Notes: generated by a model from the sequence alone, not told the origin. A stretch of 64,000 bases of DNA from Bin87 sp965220055 (GCA_965220055.1 CBDCPE010000001.1:1-64000), one strand, 5' to 3'; shown: positions 27,707 through 38,105, numbered from the stretch's first letter. Numbers and translations are program-made.

Positions 27707-30700
27707 ATGACGACGAGTGAAACGCGACGGAACCGGGCCCCGGCTCCTTCCAATCTTCAGGAGCTCGTCCCCCAGGAGCTGCTCGGCGCGGTGCGGTGGC
27801 GCTGCATCGGTCCGCCTCGGGGCGGGCGGGTGGTAGCGGTGGCCGGCGACCCGGTCAACCCCATGGTGTTCTACTTCGGCGCGTGCGCTGGCGGAGTATG
27901 GAAGACCACCGACGGCGGGACGTATTGGGAAAATGTTTCGGACGGCTATTTCGACACCGCCTCGGTGGGCGCCATCGCGGTGGCCCCGTCCGACCACAAC
28001 GTGATCTACGCCGGAATGGGGGAATCCTGCATCCGCGGCGACGTGACCTACGGGGACGGGGTGTACCGCTCCACCGATGGTGGCCAGACCTGGACCAACG
28101 TGGGTCTATCCGATACCCGGCATATTGCCCGCGTGCGGGTGCATCCCGCCGACCCGGACGTGGTGTACGTGGCGGCGCTGGGACACGCCTACGGCCCCAA
28201 CGAGGAACGGGGCGTTTTCCGCTCCAGGGACGGCGGGAACACCTGGGAGAGAGTCCTCTTCCGCAGCGAGAACGCCGGCGCCGCGGACTTGTCGATGGAC
28301 CCCAACAACCCGCGCATACTCTACGCTTCCATCTGGGAGACCCGTCGCACGCCCTGGAGCCTCATCAGCGGCGGGCCGGAGAGCGGCATCTTCAAGTCGG
28401 TGGACGGTGGCGACTCCTGGACCGAGATCACCAACAACCCGGGCCTGCCCGACGGCCTCAAGGGACGCATCGGCGTCGCAGTTTCCGCCGCCAAATCGGG
28501 GCGAGTGTGGGCCACCATCGAGGCCGAGGACTGCGGCCTGTACCGTTCTGATAACGGTGGCGACACCTGGGAGTTGGTCAGCGACGAGCGCGACCTACAG
28601 GGGCGTCCCTGGTACTACCAGCACGTCTTCGCCGACCCGCAGGACGCGGACACGGTGTGGATACTCAACTACCAGTGCTGGAAGTCGGTCGACGGAGGAC
28701 GCAACTTCAGCCGGGTCACCACGCCCCACGGCGACGACCACGACCTCTGGATCGACCTCAAGAACCCGCAACGGATGATCGAAGGCAACGACGGCGGCGC
28801 GTGCGTCACCTTCAACGGCGGGGAGAGCTGGTCCAGCATCTACAACCAGCTCACGGCCCAGTTCTACCACGTGGCCACCGACAACCAGTTCCCCCACCGG
28901 GTGTACGGGACCCAGCAGGACAACACCGCGATCAGCGTGCCCTCCCGCACCCACAAGGGGGCGATCCCCTGGGGCGACTGTTACGTCGTGGGAAACTCCG
29001 AAAGCGGGCACATCGCCGTGCATCCCCAGGACCCCAACACTGTCATCTCCGGGGCTATCGGCAGCTCGGCCGGCGGAGGCGGGAACCTGCTGCACTACGA
29101 CCACGCCACCGGACAGGTGCGGATCATAACGGTGTGGCCGGAGCTGTACACCGGATGGGGCGCCAAGGACATGAAGTACCGCTTCCAGTGGACCTATCCC
29201 ATCCTGTTCTCGCCCCACGACCCGCAGACCTTGTACGTGGCCGGCAACGTGGTGTTCCGCAGCGCGGACCTGGGTGGAAGCTGGGAAGCCATCAGCCCGG
29301 ACCTGACCCGCAACGACCCGTCCACCCTTGAACCCTCGGGCGGCCCCATCACCAAGGACACGTCCGGCGCTGAGGTCTATGCAACCATCTTTGCCTTGGT
29401 GGAATCTCCGCACGAGGCGGGAGTGTTCTGGGCCGGCTCCGACGACGGGCTGGTACACCTGTCGCGGGACGGAGGCATTACGTGGGATGCGGTTACGCCC
29501 GATGGCCTGCCGGAGTGGACGCTCATCTGCATGATCGAGGTCTCCCCGCACGACCCGGCCACGGTCTACCTGGCGGCCACTCGCTACAAGCTGGACGACA
29601 CCCGTCCCATGCTCTACAGGACCACCGATTACGGGCAGACCTGGACATCGATAACCGTCGGCCTGCCCCAGGATGACTACACTCGCGTGATACGGGAGGA
29701 CCCCAATCGTCCGGGCTTGCTCTATGCCGGGACCGAGACCGGGGTATACGTGTCGTTCAACCAGGGGGAAGAGTGGCAGCCGCTGCGGGCCAACCTGCCG
29801 GTGGTGCCGGTGTACGACCTGGCAATCAAGGACGACAACCTGATTGCCGCCACCCACGGACGTTCCTTCTGGATTTTGGATGACCTGAGCCAGCTCCACC
29901 AACTCACGGCATCCCTGGCGGATCAGTCCTGCGTACTACTGCGGCCGCGGGAGACCTACCGCATCCGGACACCGTTCCGGGATCGGAAGCCCTCTCCCGG
30001 CAAGATCTATCGCGCCGGGCTGGGCGCGGACGTCACCTACACCGAGTTCTTGGGGAAATCGGGCGAGACCGTGCGCAAGATGTGGGACGCCGGGGAGAAC
30101 CCGCTCGACGGCGTGATGATTCACTACTACCTGAAGGACGCGCCGGAGGAGATAACCCTGAGCATCCTGGACGGGGACTGGAGCATCATACAGAGCTTCT
30201 CCAGCAACGCCACGGAGGCCGACGGGAATGCCCAGGAACCCCGGGCGCCGGCCGGGACTGGGATGAACCGCTTCGTGTGGAATATGCGCTACCCGGCCGC
30301 CCGCAAGGTGCCCGAAGACAAGACCACTGAAGACTCAGTCGTCGGGCCGCTGGCATCACCGGGGACCTACCAAGTGACGCTGCAGGTGGGCGCCGACTCC
30401 CAGACCCAGACCTTCCGCATCGTCAAGGACCCCCGAGTCGGGGCCAGCCAGGCAGACCTGGACGCCCAGTTCCGGTTCCTGATCCAGATACGGGACAAAG
30501 TGTCAGAGACACACGGCGGCATCAACCAGCTGCGCCGGGTCCGCCTGCAGGTGGAACAATGGGTGAGTCGCGCCGAGGGGCATGCCTCTGCGGAGACGGT
30601 GGGCAACGCGGCGGAGGCGGTGAAGGAACAACTGAGGCAGATAGAAGACCTGCTGATCCAGTCGGCGTACCGGGGTGCGCGAGACCGATTGGATCTGCCG

Positions 30701-30907
30701 GCGCGACTGAACCGCAAGCTGGCGGAACTCACCGCCGTGGTCGCCAACGCCGACTTCGCACCCACTCAGCAGGCGTACCAGGTCTTCGATTACCTATCCG
30801 CCGACATAGACCAGCAACTGATGGACCTGCAGCAAGTTCTGGACGAAGACGTGGCCCAATTCGCCAACCTGGTGAGGGACCTGGACATACCGGCCATCGC
30901 AACGTGA
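27707..30907 (+). CDS. VPS10/BNR-repeat (sortilin-like) glycosyl hydrolase-type protein
   Basis: The ATG at 27707 gives 1066 residues. The first 750 or so are a series of beta-propeller blades with the Asp-box pattern: STDGGQTW, SRDGGNTW, SVDGGDSW, SDNGGDTW, SRDGGITW and others. A C-terminal part of about 250 residues has an Ig-like piece (PAGTGMNRFVWNMRYPAA, then ASPGTYQVTLQVG) and a helical end. This is the common architecture of proteins annotated as VPS10-domain or exo-alpha-sialidase-like in environmental bacteria; catalytic activity is unproven. No signal peptide is seen at the chosen start, which is odd for a propeller of this type. Single gene, IS element upstream. Confidence 0.85.
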   Translation: MTTSETRRNRAPAPSNLQELVPQELLGAVRWRCIGPPRGGRVVAVAGDPVNPMVFYFGACAGGVWKTTDGGTYWENVSDGYFDTASVGAIAVAPSDHNVIYAGMGESCIRGDVTYGDGVYRSTDGGQTWTNVGLSDTRHIARVRVHPADPDVVYVAALGHAYGPNEERGVFRSRDGGNTWERVLFRSENAGAADLSMDPNNPRILYASIWETRRTPWSLISGGPESGIFKSVDGGDSWTEITNNPGLPDGLKGRIGVAVSAAKSGRVWATIEAEDCGLYRSDNGGDTWELVSDERDLQGRPWYYQHVFADPQDADTVWILNYQCWKSVDGGRNFSRVTTPHGDDHDLWIDLKNPQRMIEGNDGGACVTFNGGESWSSIYNQLTAQFYHVATDNQFPHRVYGTQQDNTAISVPSRTHKGAIPWGDCYVVGNSESGHIAVHPQDPNTVISGAIGSSAGGGGNLLHYDHATGQVRIITVWPELYTGWGAKDMKYRFQWTYPILFSPHDPQTLYVAGNVVFRSADLGGSWEAISPDLTRNDPSTLEPSGGPITKDTSGAEVYATIFALVESPHEAGVFWAGSDDGLVHLSRDGGITWDAVTPDGLPEWTLICMIEVSPHDPATVYLAATRYKLDDTRPMLYRTTDYGQTWTSITVGLPQDDYTRVIREDPNRPGLLYAGTETGVYVSFNQGEEWQPLRANLPVVPVYDLAIKDDNLIAATHGRSFWILDDLSQLHQLTASLADQSCVLLRPRETYRIRTPFRDRKPSPGKIYRAGLGADVTYTEFLGKSGETVRKMWDAGENPLDGVMIHYYLKDAPEEITLSILDGDWSIIQSFSSNATEADGNAQEPRAPAGTGMNRFVWNMRYPAARKVPEDKTTEDSVVGPLASPGTYQVTLQVGADSQTQTFRIVKDPRVGASQADLDAQFRFLIQIRDKVSETHGGINQLRRVRLQVEQWVSRAEGHASAETVGNAAEAVKEQLRQIEDLLIQSAYRGARDRLDLPARLNRKLAELTAVVANADFAPTQQAYQVFDYLSADIDQQLMDLQQVLDEDVAQFANLVRDLDIPAIAT

Positions 30908-31168
30908 GCGGGAGTCCCAGGCTGATGCGTACCCAGTTTGTCATCGCCACGTCGCTCCGCTCCTGGCGATCCCGTTGAATGGTCGCCGACTCCTCCGGCA
31001 ACGAGATTGCCACCCCATTATCAAGTACGGGGTGATGTTGCTTCGCTCGCAACGACAGGTTGTCGGAAAGTGGGTAACCGTGAGATTAACCGGACCCCCG
31101 AGAATCGATCCCGGATCGGTTCTCGGTGATCAGGTAACGTTAGCAATCCGCTCCTGTTCTCACGTCGG

Positions 31169-31195
31169 TGACCATGGTCATGACCACTGTACAAT
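31169..31195 (+). promoter_or_regulatory. Operator and -10 of toxin-antitoxin locus 1
   Basis: Two overlapping perfect palindromes, TGACCATGGTCA (31169-31180) and GGTCATGACC (31176-31185), precede a -10-like TACAAT (31190-31195). The same block occurs before locus 2 (38586-38612). Location between promoter elements and strict conservation fit autorepression by the antitoxin. Confidence 0.65.
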
Positions 31196-31236
31196 GAGGT
31201 GATGGTAGCCACACCCATCCCATTGGAGCGTTGACC

Positions 31237-31518
31237 ATGACCACCAACCGCGGAGACGCCGGCCAGAGCCGGACGATGAAGGCATCCGAGTTCAAGGCCA
31301 AGTGCCTGGGGCTGATGGACGAGGTGGCCGAGAACGGCGGCGAGATCGTCATCACCAAGAACGGCAAGCCCGTGGCCAAGCTGACCGCTTACCACGAACG
31401 CCCCAAGTCTTTGTTCGGGATCGACAAGGGCCGGCTGAAAATCCTGGGCGACATCATCTCGCACATCGAAGTCGAATGGGAAGCGGAAGTCGACCCTGAT
31501 CGGGTGCTCAACCCGTGA
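31237..31518 (+). CDS. Phd/YefM-family antitoxin, locus 1
   Basis: The 93-residue protein has the Phd/YefM fold pattern: MKASEFKAKCLGLMDEVAENGGEIVITKNGKPVAKLTAYHE forms the DNA-binding dimer domain, followed by a flexible toxin-binding tail. GGAG 8 nt upstream selects the ATG at 31237 over a TTG two codons earlier. The stop codon TGA overlaps the GTG start of the toxin. Expected to neutralise the PIN toxin and repress its own promoter. Confidence 0.85.
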   Translation: MTTNRGDAGQSRTMKASEFKAKCLGLMDEVAENGGEIVITKNGKPVAKLTAYHERPKSLFGIDKGRLKILGDIISHIEVEWEAEVDPDRVLNP

Positions 31519-31913
31519 TCCTGCTGGACACCCACGCTGCCCTCTGGTTGAGGGCCGGCGACCCTAAGCTTGGGCCGGTGGCTCGTGCTGAGATTGAACG
31601 GGCCTGGCAAGCCGCGGAAGTCGCCATGTCGGCCATCTCATTCTGGGAAATGGCGATGCTGCGCGAGAAAGGCCGCATCGGCTATCCGGACGACGTGAGC
31701 CGGTGGCGGCTGGAGCAGTTGAACCAGGGCCTGATCGAGATCCCCGTGGACGGCGAGATCGGCATCCGGGCCAACGCCCTACCTGATTTCCATGCCGACC
31801 CGGCCGACCGCATCATCGTCGCCACCGCCATGAACGGCCACCAACTGGTAACCGCCGACCACCGCATCCTTGACTGGTCCGGCGGCCTGCGATGCGTGGA
31901 TGCTGCACGATGA
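31515..31913 (+). CDS. VapC-type PIN-domain toxin, locus 1
   Basis: The 132-residue PIN ribonuclease carries the conserved acidic residues D5, E45 (SFWE), D98 (HADPADR) and D115 (VTADHR). The GTG start overlaps the antitoxin stop. VapC toxins cleave RNA, usually tRNA or rRNA, when freed from their antitoxin. A close paralogue lies at 38935-39330. Confidence 0.85.
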   Translation: MILLDTHAALWLRAGDPKLGPVARAEIERAWQAAEVAMSAISFWEMAMLREKGRIGYPDDVSRWRLEQLNQGLIEIPVDGEIGIRANALPDFHADPADRIIVATAMNGHQLVTADHRILDWSGGLRCVDAAR

Positions 31914-32343
31914 GCGCTAGCCAGACACGTGAATGCTCCAACCGCCATGCTGTTGCCAGTTCATAGGTATCCACGTGCGGCTGCCAGAACACGTGGACCT
32001 GACGGGAGAAGCGGGCCAGTTAAATTCCCCCGACACCGACGGCAACGGCATTATCGACGGCCCGCAGACTGTTGATCACGGCGCTGCCGATTTTGCGGTC
32101 TCGGGTTCAGAGCAGCACGCTTACGCCGAGTATCTGCCCACTTCCACGTTGACCTCCCGTTCAGCATGGCGGAGACTCGCAGTTCCCAAGATCGCCACAT
32201 GCAGAACGTCGGCGTACCGGACCCGGTGGATACTGTGTTCCCGTAGCATCTGAAGTCAGAACACCTCCAGGTTACGGGCAGCCGGGGCGCGCGGCAACAT
32301 TGCCGACTGCCTGCGCTCTCTCGATCCCAGCGCCGACGCGGCA
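31914..32343. other. Spacer, nothing recognised
   Basis: Short open frames on both strands, none with a recognisable domain. One plus-strand frame contains SPDTDGNGIIDGPQTVD, which looks calcium-loop-like but stands alone. Confidence 0.4.
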
Positions 32344-33604
32344 CTAGCCAGACCTCGCCCGCCTTCTCCTCCTTGCCGCGGGAGACTCATACAACACGCC
32401 GGCATCGATCAAGGTCGCCACATCCTCCGCGGAGTACTCCAGGTGCTTGCCCAGCACCTCGTAGTTGTGCTCCCCCAGTTGCGGCGCCGGACCGCTCACC
32501 GCCGCTGGCGTCGCCGAGAAACGGTACGGCGGCGACACACCCCTACTGGACCGACCTCCGGGTACTCAATCTCCTGGAACGATCCACGTGCGTTGTAGTG
32601 CGGATGCCCCAGATCTCCTCCTGCGACAGAACGGGCCCCGATGAGATCCGCGCCTCCGCCAGCACCAGCAGCGCCGCCTCGTCGTCCGGCAGGCTCTGCA
32701 GCCATTCCTCGATGATGCCGACTATTTCATCTCGCCGGTCCACCCGGTCGTCGTCGGTCAGGTAGCGCGGGTCTTCGATCATATCCTCCCGTCCCATGCA
32801 CTCGCACAGCCGGCCCCACGCGCTGTTCGGCCCCTGCCCCGGCGCCTGCAGCGAGATATAGCCTTCCCTGGCCTTGAGTATGCCCATGGGAAAGGTGTAG
32901 GTGTTCTGCTCTCCGTTCCGGTAGTGCAGCGGAACCCCGTGGTTGGCTGCCACGTGGGGCATCGCCAGCGAGTCCAGGAACATCAGGCTGTCGATCATTG
33001 ACAGGTCTATGTATTGGCCCTCGCCCGTCCGCTGCCGGTGGAACAGCGCGTATCCCACGGCCATCGCCCCGGTCATGCCGGTGACGGTGTCGCCGATGCC
33101 GCCGCCGATGGTGTACGGCGCGCCGTCCCGCTCGCCGGTGATCCAGTTGAGGCCGCTGACGGCTTGCGCCACCGGATCGGTGCAGACGTGCTCAGGATTG
33201 TGCGCGAATCCCTCCTGCCCATAGCCCGTCATGGAGCACATGATGATGCCCGGGTTCAGCTTGCGCAGGTTGGAATAGTCCAGCCCGTAGCTCCGCACCA
33301 CGTGGGGCGTGTAGTTCTCCACGAACACGTCGGCCCGTTTGACCAGCGCGCGCACGATCTCCAGACCAGCCTCCGTCTTGAGTTCCACGCACAGGCTCTT
33401 CTTCCCGCCGTTCAGGTGCAGGTACGGGACGCCGTTCCGCGTGGGTAGCGACTCCGGCGTGGACCGTTCGTCCTGATCCGCCGCGGGCCGCTCAATCTTG
33501 ATCACCTCCGCGCCCATATCGGCCATGATCCGGCTGCAAAACGGCCCCACAAACGCCGCCGTGAAATCCAGAACCATAATCCCTGCCAGCAGTCCCGTAG
33601 CCAT
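32344..33604 (-). pseudogene. CaiB/BaiF CoA-transferase with two frameshifts
   Basis: The intact part (33604 to about 32620) reads MATGLLAGIMVLDFTAAFVGPF, VFVENYTPHVVRSYGLDY and GEGQYIDLSMIDSLMFLDS, the last with the catalytic Asp. Near 32610 the frame moves to HPHYNARGSFQEIEYPEVGPVGV, and at about 32536 an extra TG dinucleotide moves it again to SPPYRFSATPAAV, PAPQLGEHNYEVLG. Full length would be near 410 residues. Either a recent pseudogene or two sequence errors. Confidence 0.8.
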
Positions 33605-33697
33605 GAGCGACCTCCTTCTCCTGATGTGTCGGTCCCAGATTCTACACGCCAGGGCCGACCCGGGTCCGGAATGGTTGGTTCATGGGCAGGGTCTTTC

Positions 33698-33894
33698 GAT
33701 TATTTGTAGACAGCGCCGATCAAGGCCAGAGGACGTGATGGTTGAGCGGCGTGGCGACGCAAGGCGGCTGCGATGTTGGTTTCGCCAGCCAATCGGATCA
33801 CACTGATGATCAGATTGCGCAGGGCTGCCATGATCTGGGGCGCCGAGCCGGTACGCACCTGGGAGCGGTGTTCATCGGCGGACCCGTTCACCAA
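33698..33894 (-). pseudogene. ISAs1-like transposase C-terminal remnant
   Basis: The reading RTGSAPQIMAALRNLIISVIRLAGETNIAAALRRHA ends at PLALIGAVYK. It matches the typical C-terminus of ISAs1-type transposases. No catalytic core remains. Confidence 0.6.
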
Positions 33895-33983
33895 AACCCG
33901 CCACCAACTACATTTCCGCTATCATAGGTTCGTTATCTCGATGAATGGCATCGCGGATCCGAGAGGATGCAGGAGGAAATACC

Positions 33984-34403
33984 TTGGGAACACTGAGCTC
34001 AGCAGAGGTGGATGAATTTCTGTCCCAGCCCCGAACGGCGCAGTTGGTCACCCTGCAGGCCGCCGGCACTCCCCACGTGACGCCGGTCTGGTTCCTTTGG
34101 GATAACGGTCGGGCTTTGGTGATGGCCGACAGAGCGGCGGTCAAGGTGCGCAACATTCGCCGCAATTCCGCCGTGGCCCTATGCGTCTCCACCGTGGATC
34201 ACCCCTATCCTTTTGTGACCATCGAGGGCACGGCCAAAATCACCGACAGCGGGCTGGATGACATGGTGCGCAGGACATGCGTCCTCTACGAGGCAGAAGA
34301 GCGAGGTGCCGAGTTCGCCGCGGAACTTCTGGCAGACGAACGTTTGACCCTGATTGTCATTTCCCCCGGTCGTTTCATCTCTTGGAAAGAGGACGCCGAA
34401 TAA
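33984..34403 (+). CDS. PPOX-class flavin/F420-dependent family protein
   Basis: An exact AGGAGG (33971-33976) sits 7 nt before a TTG at 33984, which I take as the start rather than the ATG at 33945. The 139-residue protein shows the split-barrel pattern of the pyridoxamine-phosphate-oxidase-like family: EVDEFLSQPRTAQLVTLQAAGTPHVTPVWFLW, then VKVRNIRRNSAVALCV and PYPFVTIEGTAKI. Members of this length commonly use F420 or FMN in two-electron reductions. The cofactor cannot be settled here. Confidence 0.8.
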   Translation: MGTLSSAEVDEFLSQPRTAQLVTLQAAGTPHVTPVWFLWDNGRALVMADRAAVKVRNIRRNSAVALCVSTVDHPYPFVTIEGTAKITDSGLDDMVRRTCVLYEAEERGAEFAAELLADERLTLIVISPGRFISWKEDAE

Positions 34404-34840
34404 GAAACTATCTCAAAACTGGGGCAGCACCCAATCCGTCCTTCGGACCGTGGCATCCCGGCGAAAGCGGGAATCCAGTGGTTTGAAACCTTAATAGCTC
34501 GACTGTTCTTGGAACCAGGGTCATACGACTATGGCGGATCCCCAACCGTCAGTCCGGCTTTCGCCGGAATCCAAGGAATCCTTGGCTATAACGACCATTG
34601 CCAGAACTGGCCTCCTCGGGCTGGAAAACGGCTCATACAGTGGATAATCGAAAGGCCCTGGGTTCATGGGCCGGTCTAGAAAGTCGCCGAGGTGACGGTA
34701 GAGCTACGGTAGCGCGGGCTTGAGTCGGCCATCGGGAAGAGACGTTTTCCTCGATGGCCCGTTCTTGACCTACTCCACGGACATCCAACTGGGCGGCAGT
34801 CAATACCCGCTGGCGGGTTTTGCGGTGGGCACTGTCGCCG
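34404..34840. repeat. Intergenic spacer with dispersed hairpin repeats
   Basis: No gene. Two pieces of the type CGAAAGCGGGAATCCAG and, inverted, GGCTTTCGCCGGAATCCA (about 34453-34570) resemble the short dispersed palindromes seen between genes in many GC-rich bacteria. A further hairpin GGCCATCG (34727-34734) / CGATGGCC (34752-34759) lies before the next gene. Confidence 0.45.
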
Positions 34841-35254
34841 TTAGATTCCCAACGCGGCTACCCCTGCCTTGGCGATAGCATCGTCGTCGAACCCACTGGG
34901 CAGGCCTCCCGCGCCGATAGCGCCGACCACCACCCCATTGTGGAAAACGCCGACTCCGCCCGGTAGCGCTATCCACTGCGAATCCCCGAAGGATTCAAGC
35001 GACCTGCCCGTGCTGCTGAGTTGCTCGGCGAATGCGGCAGTGTCCATGGCGCGCACCGCCGAGGTGTAGGCCTTGCGAATGGCGAAAGTGGGCCGCAGGC
35101 AGCGGTCCATTCGGGCATAAGCCAGCAGGTTTCCGACATCGTCCACCACTGCCATATCGACCTTGCGCCGGTCAGGGTCCCGGTTGAAATCGGCGATCAT
35201 CGCCGTGATGGCGCTCTGGGCCTGTTCCAGGCTGAGCATTGCCTTGTTGTACAT
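34841..35254 (-). CDS. HbpS/GlcG-type haem-degrading family protein
   Basis: The 137-residue protein matches the DUF336 family: LSLEQAQSAITAMIADFNRD, VDMAVVDDVGNLLAYARMD, FAIRKAYTSAV and GGVGVFHNGVVVGAIGAGGL. Relatives bind haem (HbpS) or accompany glycolate oxidase operons (GlcG); some act in other pathways. Here it stands between unrelated genes, so the role is open. Confidence 0.8.
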   Translation of the reverse strand: MYNKAMLSLEQAQSAITAMIADFNRDPDRRKVDMAVVDDVGNLLAYARMDRCLRPTFAIRKAYTSAVRAMDTAAFAEQLSSTGRSLESFGDSQWIALPGGVGVFHNGVVVGAIGAGGLPSGFDDDAIAKAGVAALGI

Positions 35255-35584
35255 GTAATCGACCTCCGCGAGTCTGGGGTTTGGGAAACGGTGCTGCCGA
35301 ATGGCAACCGGGTTGCCGTTCGTTCAGTGGCTGGGTTTGGAGCCAGTCTATCCGGCGCCGCAGGTGCCGTAAATGCTGAGAACACCCCACCCTGTGGAGC
35401 GTTGACGGGCCGGTGGTTTGGCGGGGACTGCCGAAGGAGTTCGCTTTACTTCCGCCCATCCAGCTGTTTGATATCGCCTAGCGTTCGGAGTCCAACGCTT
35501 TCCCCTGTAACGCCCGATAGTCATGGCCACAGGGATCGGCTCGGACGACGCCGTTGGCCATGCCAACGGCGCTTCCCGAAACTT
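35255..35584. other. Spacer, nothing recognised
   Basis: No coding frame or clear control element was found between the HbpS/GlcG-like gene and the split SDR gene, apart from the presumed promoter of the former on the minus strand. Confidence 0.4.
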
Positions 35585-36326
35585 TCAGCGGGCTGGTGGA
35601 TCGCCCGCGTTAGTAAGGGACGTGCTTATATCCCACAGCCGGGCAGCCAGTTGTGCGTCGTAGCTCATGCCAGAAGACGGCACAGGGCGGCAGTCCACGA
35701 AAAACTTACCCGTCACACTCTCCACTTCGGGCGATACGGCCAAGTACACCGGCGTCTCCGCTCCATTGTCTGGGGTAATGCCGCGGATTCCGATAAAAAA
35801 GTTGACCACGCGACCCAACAACCCATTATTGCGGGCAATGTTGGTCCGCACCAAACCGGGATGCAGGGCATTTACCGTGACATTCTCGCCATCCAGACGC
35901 CGCGCGAGCTCGTAGGTGAACAGGATGTTGCAGAGCTTGGAACGTTTGTAAGCTGGATATCCCCGATTACTTGAAGGCTTAGGCAGGCCTTCCAGGCGGA
36001 ACTCGCCCGGCGATTCATGCGCAAGAGAGGATATATTGATAATCCGGGCCCGAGGAGCTTTCCGCAGATGTTCGAGTATCAGGCTGGTCAGCAGGAAGTA
36101 GCTCAGGTGGTTCAGTGCGAAGGTCATCTCGATACCTTCGGCGCTGAGCCTGTTGGACAGGAAGATGGCCCCGGCATTGTTCAGCAGCACATCCAGATGG
36201 GGCAACAGCTCTATCGCCTCGGCGGCGACGCGACGCACGTCACGTTGGGACGAAAGGTCGGCCAACAGGTACTCAACTTCTGGGTTATCTGTATCGGCGA
36301 TGATCTGCTGCACTGCGGCTTCGGTC
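35585..36326 (-). pseudogene. SDR-family oxidoreductase, C-terminal part (gene split by two IS5 copies)
   Basis: The fragment holds LDVLLNNAGAIF, the active-site Ser region ARIINISSLAH, the YPAYKRSK motif (Tyr and Lys) and the C-terminal half, similar to retinol-dehydrogenase-like SDRs. The N-terminal Rossmann part is at 38106-38230. Removing 36330-38102 and keeping the TTA target restores the frame: VVIVGRNSA-K-TEAAVQQIIAD. The original protein would be about 290 residues. Confidence 0.8.
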
Positions 36327-36329
36327 TAA

Positions 36330-37206
36330 GAGGGTGTCTAAAAAGGTTGAGATTGGGGTAGAGGTATCCAGGCGTGATAAGGGCGTTGGTCGTAACTTAG
36401 GGGTATGAAACGACCAGCCTATCCCAGCGACCTCAGCGACCGAGAATGGCAACTGCTCGAGCCCCGGTTGCCACCGCCCAGACCGGGCGGCCGACCGATC
36501 ACCTACCCCCGGCGGGAGATCGTCAACGCCATCCGCTACGTGCTGCGCACTGGGTGCTCCTGGCGGATGCTGCCCCATGACCTGCCGCCCTGGCGCATTG
36601 TCTTCCATTACTTTCGCACCTGGCGTCGTGATGGCACCTGGCAACGGGCACATGACACCCTGCACGCCGAGCTGCGCCAGGCCCAGGGTCGCCAGGCCAG
36701 TCCCAGCGCGGCCATCATCGACAGTCAGTCGGTGAAGACCACGGAAAAAGGGGGCCTCGGGGTTACGACGCCGGCAAGAAGGTGAAGGGGCGCAAGCGCC
36801 ACATCGTGGTGGATACCCTGGGACTGCCGCTGGCGGTGGCAGTGCATCTGGCCGACATTCAAGACCGGGACGGCGCCCGGCTGGTGCTGATCCGACTGTT
36901 GGGGCGGTTCCCTCGACTACAGCTGATCTGGGCTGATGGGGCCTACGGCGGCAAATTGGTAGAGTGGGCCAGGACGGTGGGCGGCTGGACCCTGGAGTTG
37001 GTGCGGCGCCCAGCACAGCAACATACCTTCCAGGTGCTGCCCCGGAGGTGGGTGGTGGAACGCACCTTTGGTTGGCTGAACCTGCAACGGCGGTTGAGCA
37101 AGGACTACGCAGCATTGTGTGAAACCACAGAAACTTGGATTTACATCGCAATGACCGGCCTCACCCTGCGCAGACTGGCCCGCATTCCCCATTTTTAGAC
37201 ACCCTC
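36330..37206 (+). mobile_element. IS5-family element C, copy 2 (apparently intact)
   Basis: The ends are GAGGGTGTCTAAAAA and TTTTTAGACACCCTC, with TAA on both sides (36327-36329, 37207-37209). It lies head to tail with copy 3 inside the SDR gene. It lacks the 16-bp duplication. Confidence 0.85.
36405..37198 (+). CDS. IS5-family transposase (element C2), two frames joined by -1 frameshift
   Basis: The first frame (MKRPAYPSDLSDREWQLLEP) includes the first Asp in AIIDSQSVKTTEKGG. At about 36748-36757 the run AAAAAGGGGG allows a -1 slip to PRGYDAGKKVKGRKRHIVVD. This is followed by LIWADGAYGGKLVEW (second Asp) and RRWVVERTFGWLNLQRR (Glu). The protein would be about 263 residues. It is the only copy of element C here with an uninterrupted catalytic path, so it may mobilise the others in trans. 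Confidence 0.8.
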
Positions 37207-37284
37207 TAAGAGGGTGTCTAAAAAGGTTGAGATTGGGGTAGAGGTATCCAGGCATGATAAGAGCGTTGGTCGTAACTTAGGGGT

Positions 37285-38094
37285 ATGAAACGACCAGCGT
37301 ATCCCAGCGACCTCAGCGACCGAGAATGGCAACTGCTCGAGCCCCTGTTGCCACCCCCCAAACCGGGCGGCCGACCGATTACGTACCCCCGGCGGGAGAT
37401 CGTCAACGCGATCCGCTACGTGCTGCGCACTGGTTGCTCCTGGCGGATGCTGCCCCATGACCTGCCGCCGTGGCGCATTGTCTTCCACTACTTCCGTACC
37501 TGGCGTCGTGATGGCGCCTGGCAACGGGTACATGGCGTCCTGCACGCCATGGTGCGGCAGACCCAGGGTCGCCAGGCCAGTCCCAGCCCAGCCATCATCG
37601 ATAGCCAACATCATCGATAGCCAATCGGTGAAGACCAGTGAAAAAGGGGGCCCAGAGGCTACGACGCTGGCAAGAAGGTGAAGGGCCGCAAACGCCACAT
37701 CGTGGTGGATACCCTGGGGCTGCCGCTGGCGGTGGCAGTGCATCCCGCCGACATTCAGGACCGGGACGGCGCCCGGTTGGTACTGACCCGGCTGCTGGGG
37801 CGGTTCCCTCGACTACAGCTGATCTGGGCTGATGGGGCCTACGGCGGCAAATTGGTAGAGTGGGCCAGGACGGTGGGCGGCTGGACCCTGGAGTTGGTGC
37901 GGCGTCCACCACAGCAACATACTTTTCAGGTGCTGCCTCGGCGGTGGGTCGTGGAACGCACCTTTGGTGGGCTGAACCTGCAACGGCGGTTGAGCAAGGA
38001 CTACGAAGCGTTGTGTGAAACCACCGAAACTTGGATTTACATCGCAATGACCGGCCTCACCCTGCGCAGACTGGCCCGCCTTCCCCATTTTTAG
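37285..38094 (+). pseudogene. IS5-family transposase (element C3), broken by a 16-bp duplication
   Basis: It starts MKRPAYPSDLSDREWQLLEP and stops shortly after AIIDSQ because of the duplication at 37593-37624. The rest, from KGRKRHIVVDTLGLPL on, is identical to copy 1 at the protein level. Copies 1 and 3 must share a parent that already had the lesion, or have exchanged sequence. Confidence 0.85.
37593..37624. repeat. 16-bp tandem duplication at the first catalytic Asp of IS5 element C3
   Basis: The two units lie at 37593-37608 and 37609-37624 and are the same event as in C1. Confidence 0.9.
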
Positions 38095-38105
38095 ACACCC
38101 TCTTA

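Larger units (their letters stand above)
37210..38102 (+). mobile_element. IS5-family element C, copy 3
   Basis: Same ends as copies 1 and 2. Left flank TAA (shared with copy 2), right flank TTA, which is the original target in the SDR gene. It carries the 16-bp duplication also present in copy 1. Confidence 0.85.

Noticed and set aside
28595..29902. 435-codon minus-strand frame inside the VPS10-like gene
   Set aside because: Mirror frame of the propeller repeats; the plus strand has the Asp-box pattern throughout.
34727..34759. Hairpin GGCCATCG/CGATGGCC as a terminator
   Set aside because: No T-run follows on either strand and the loop is long; probably a dispersed repeat.
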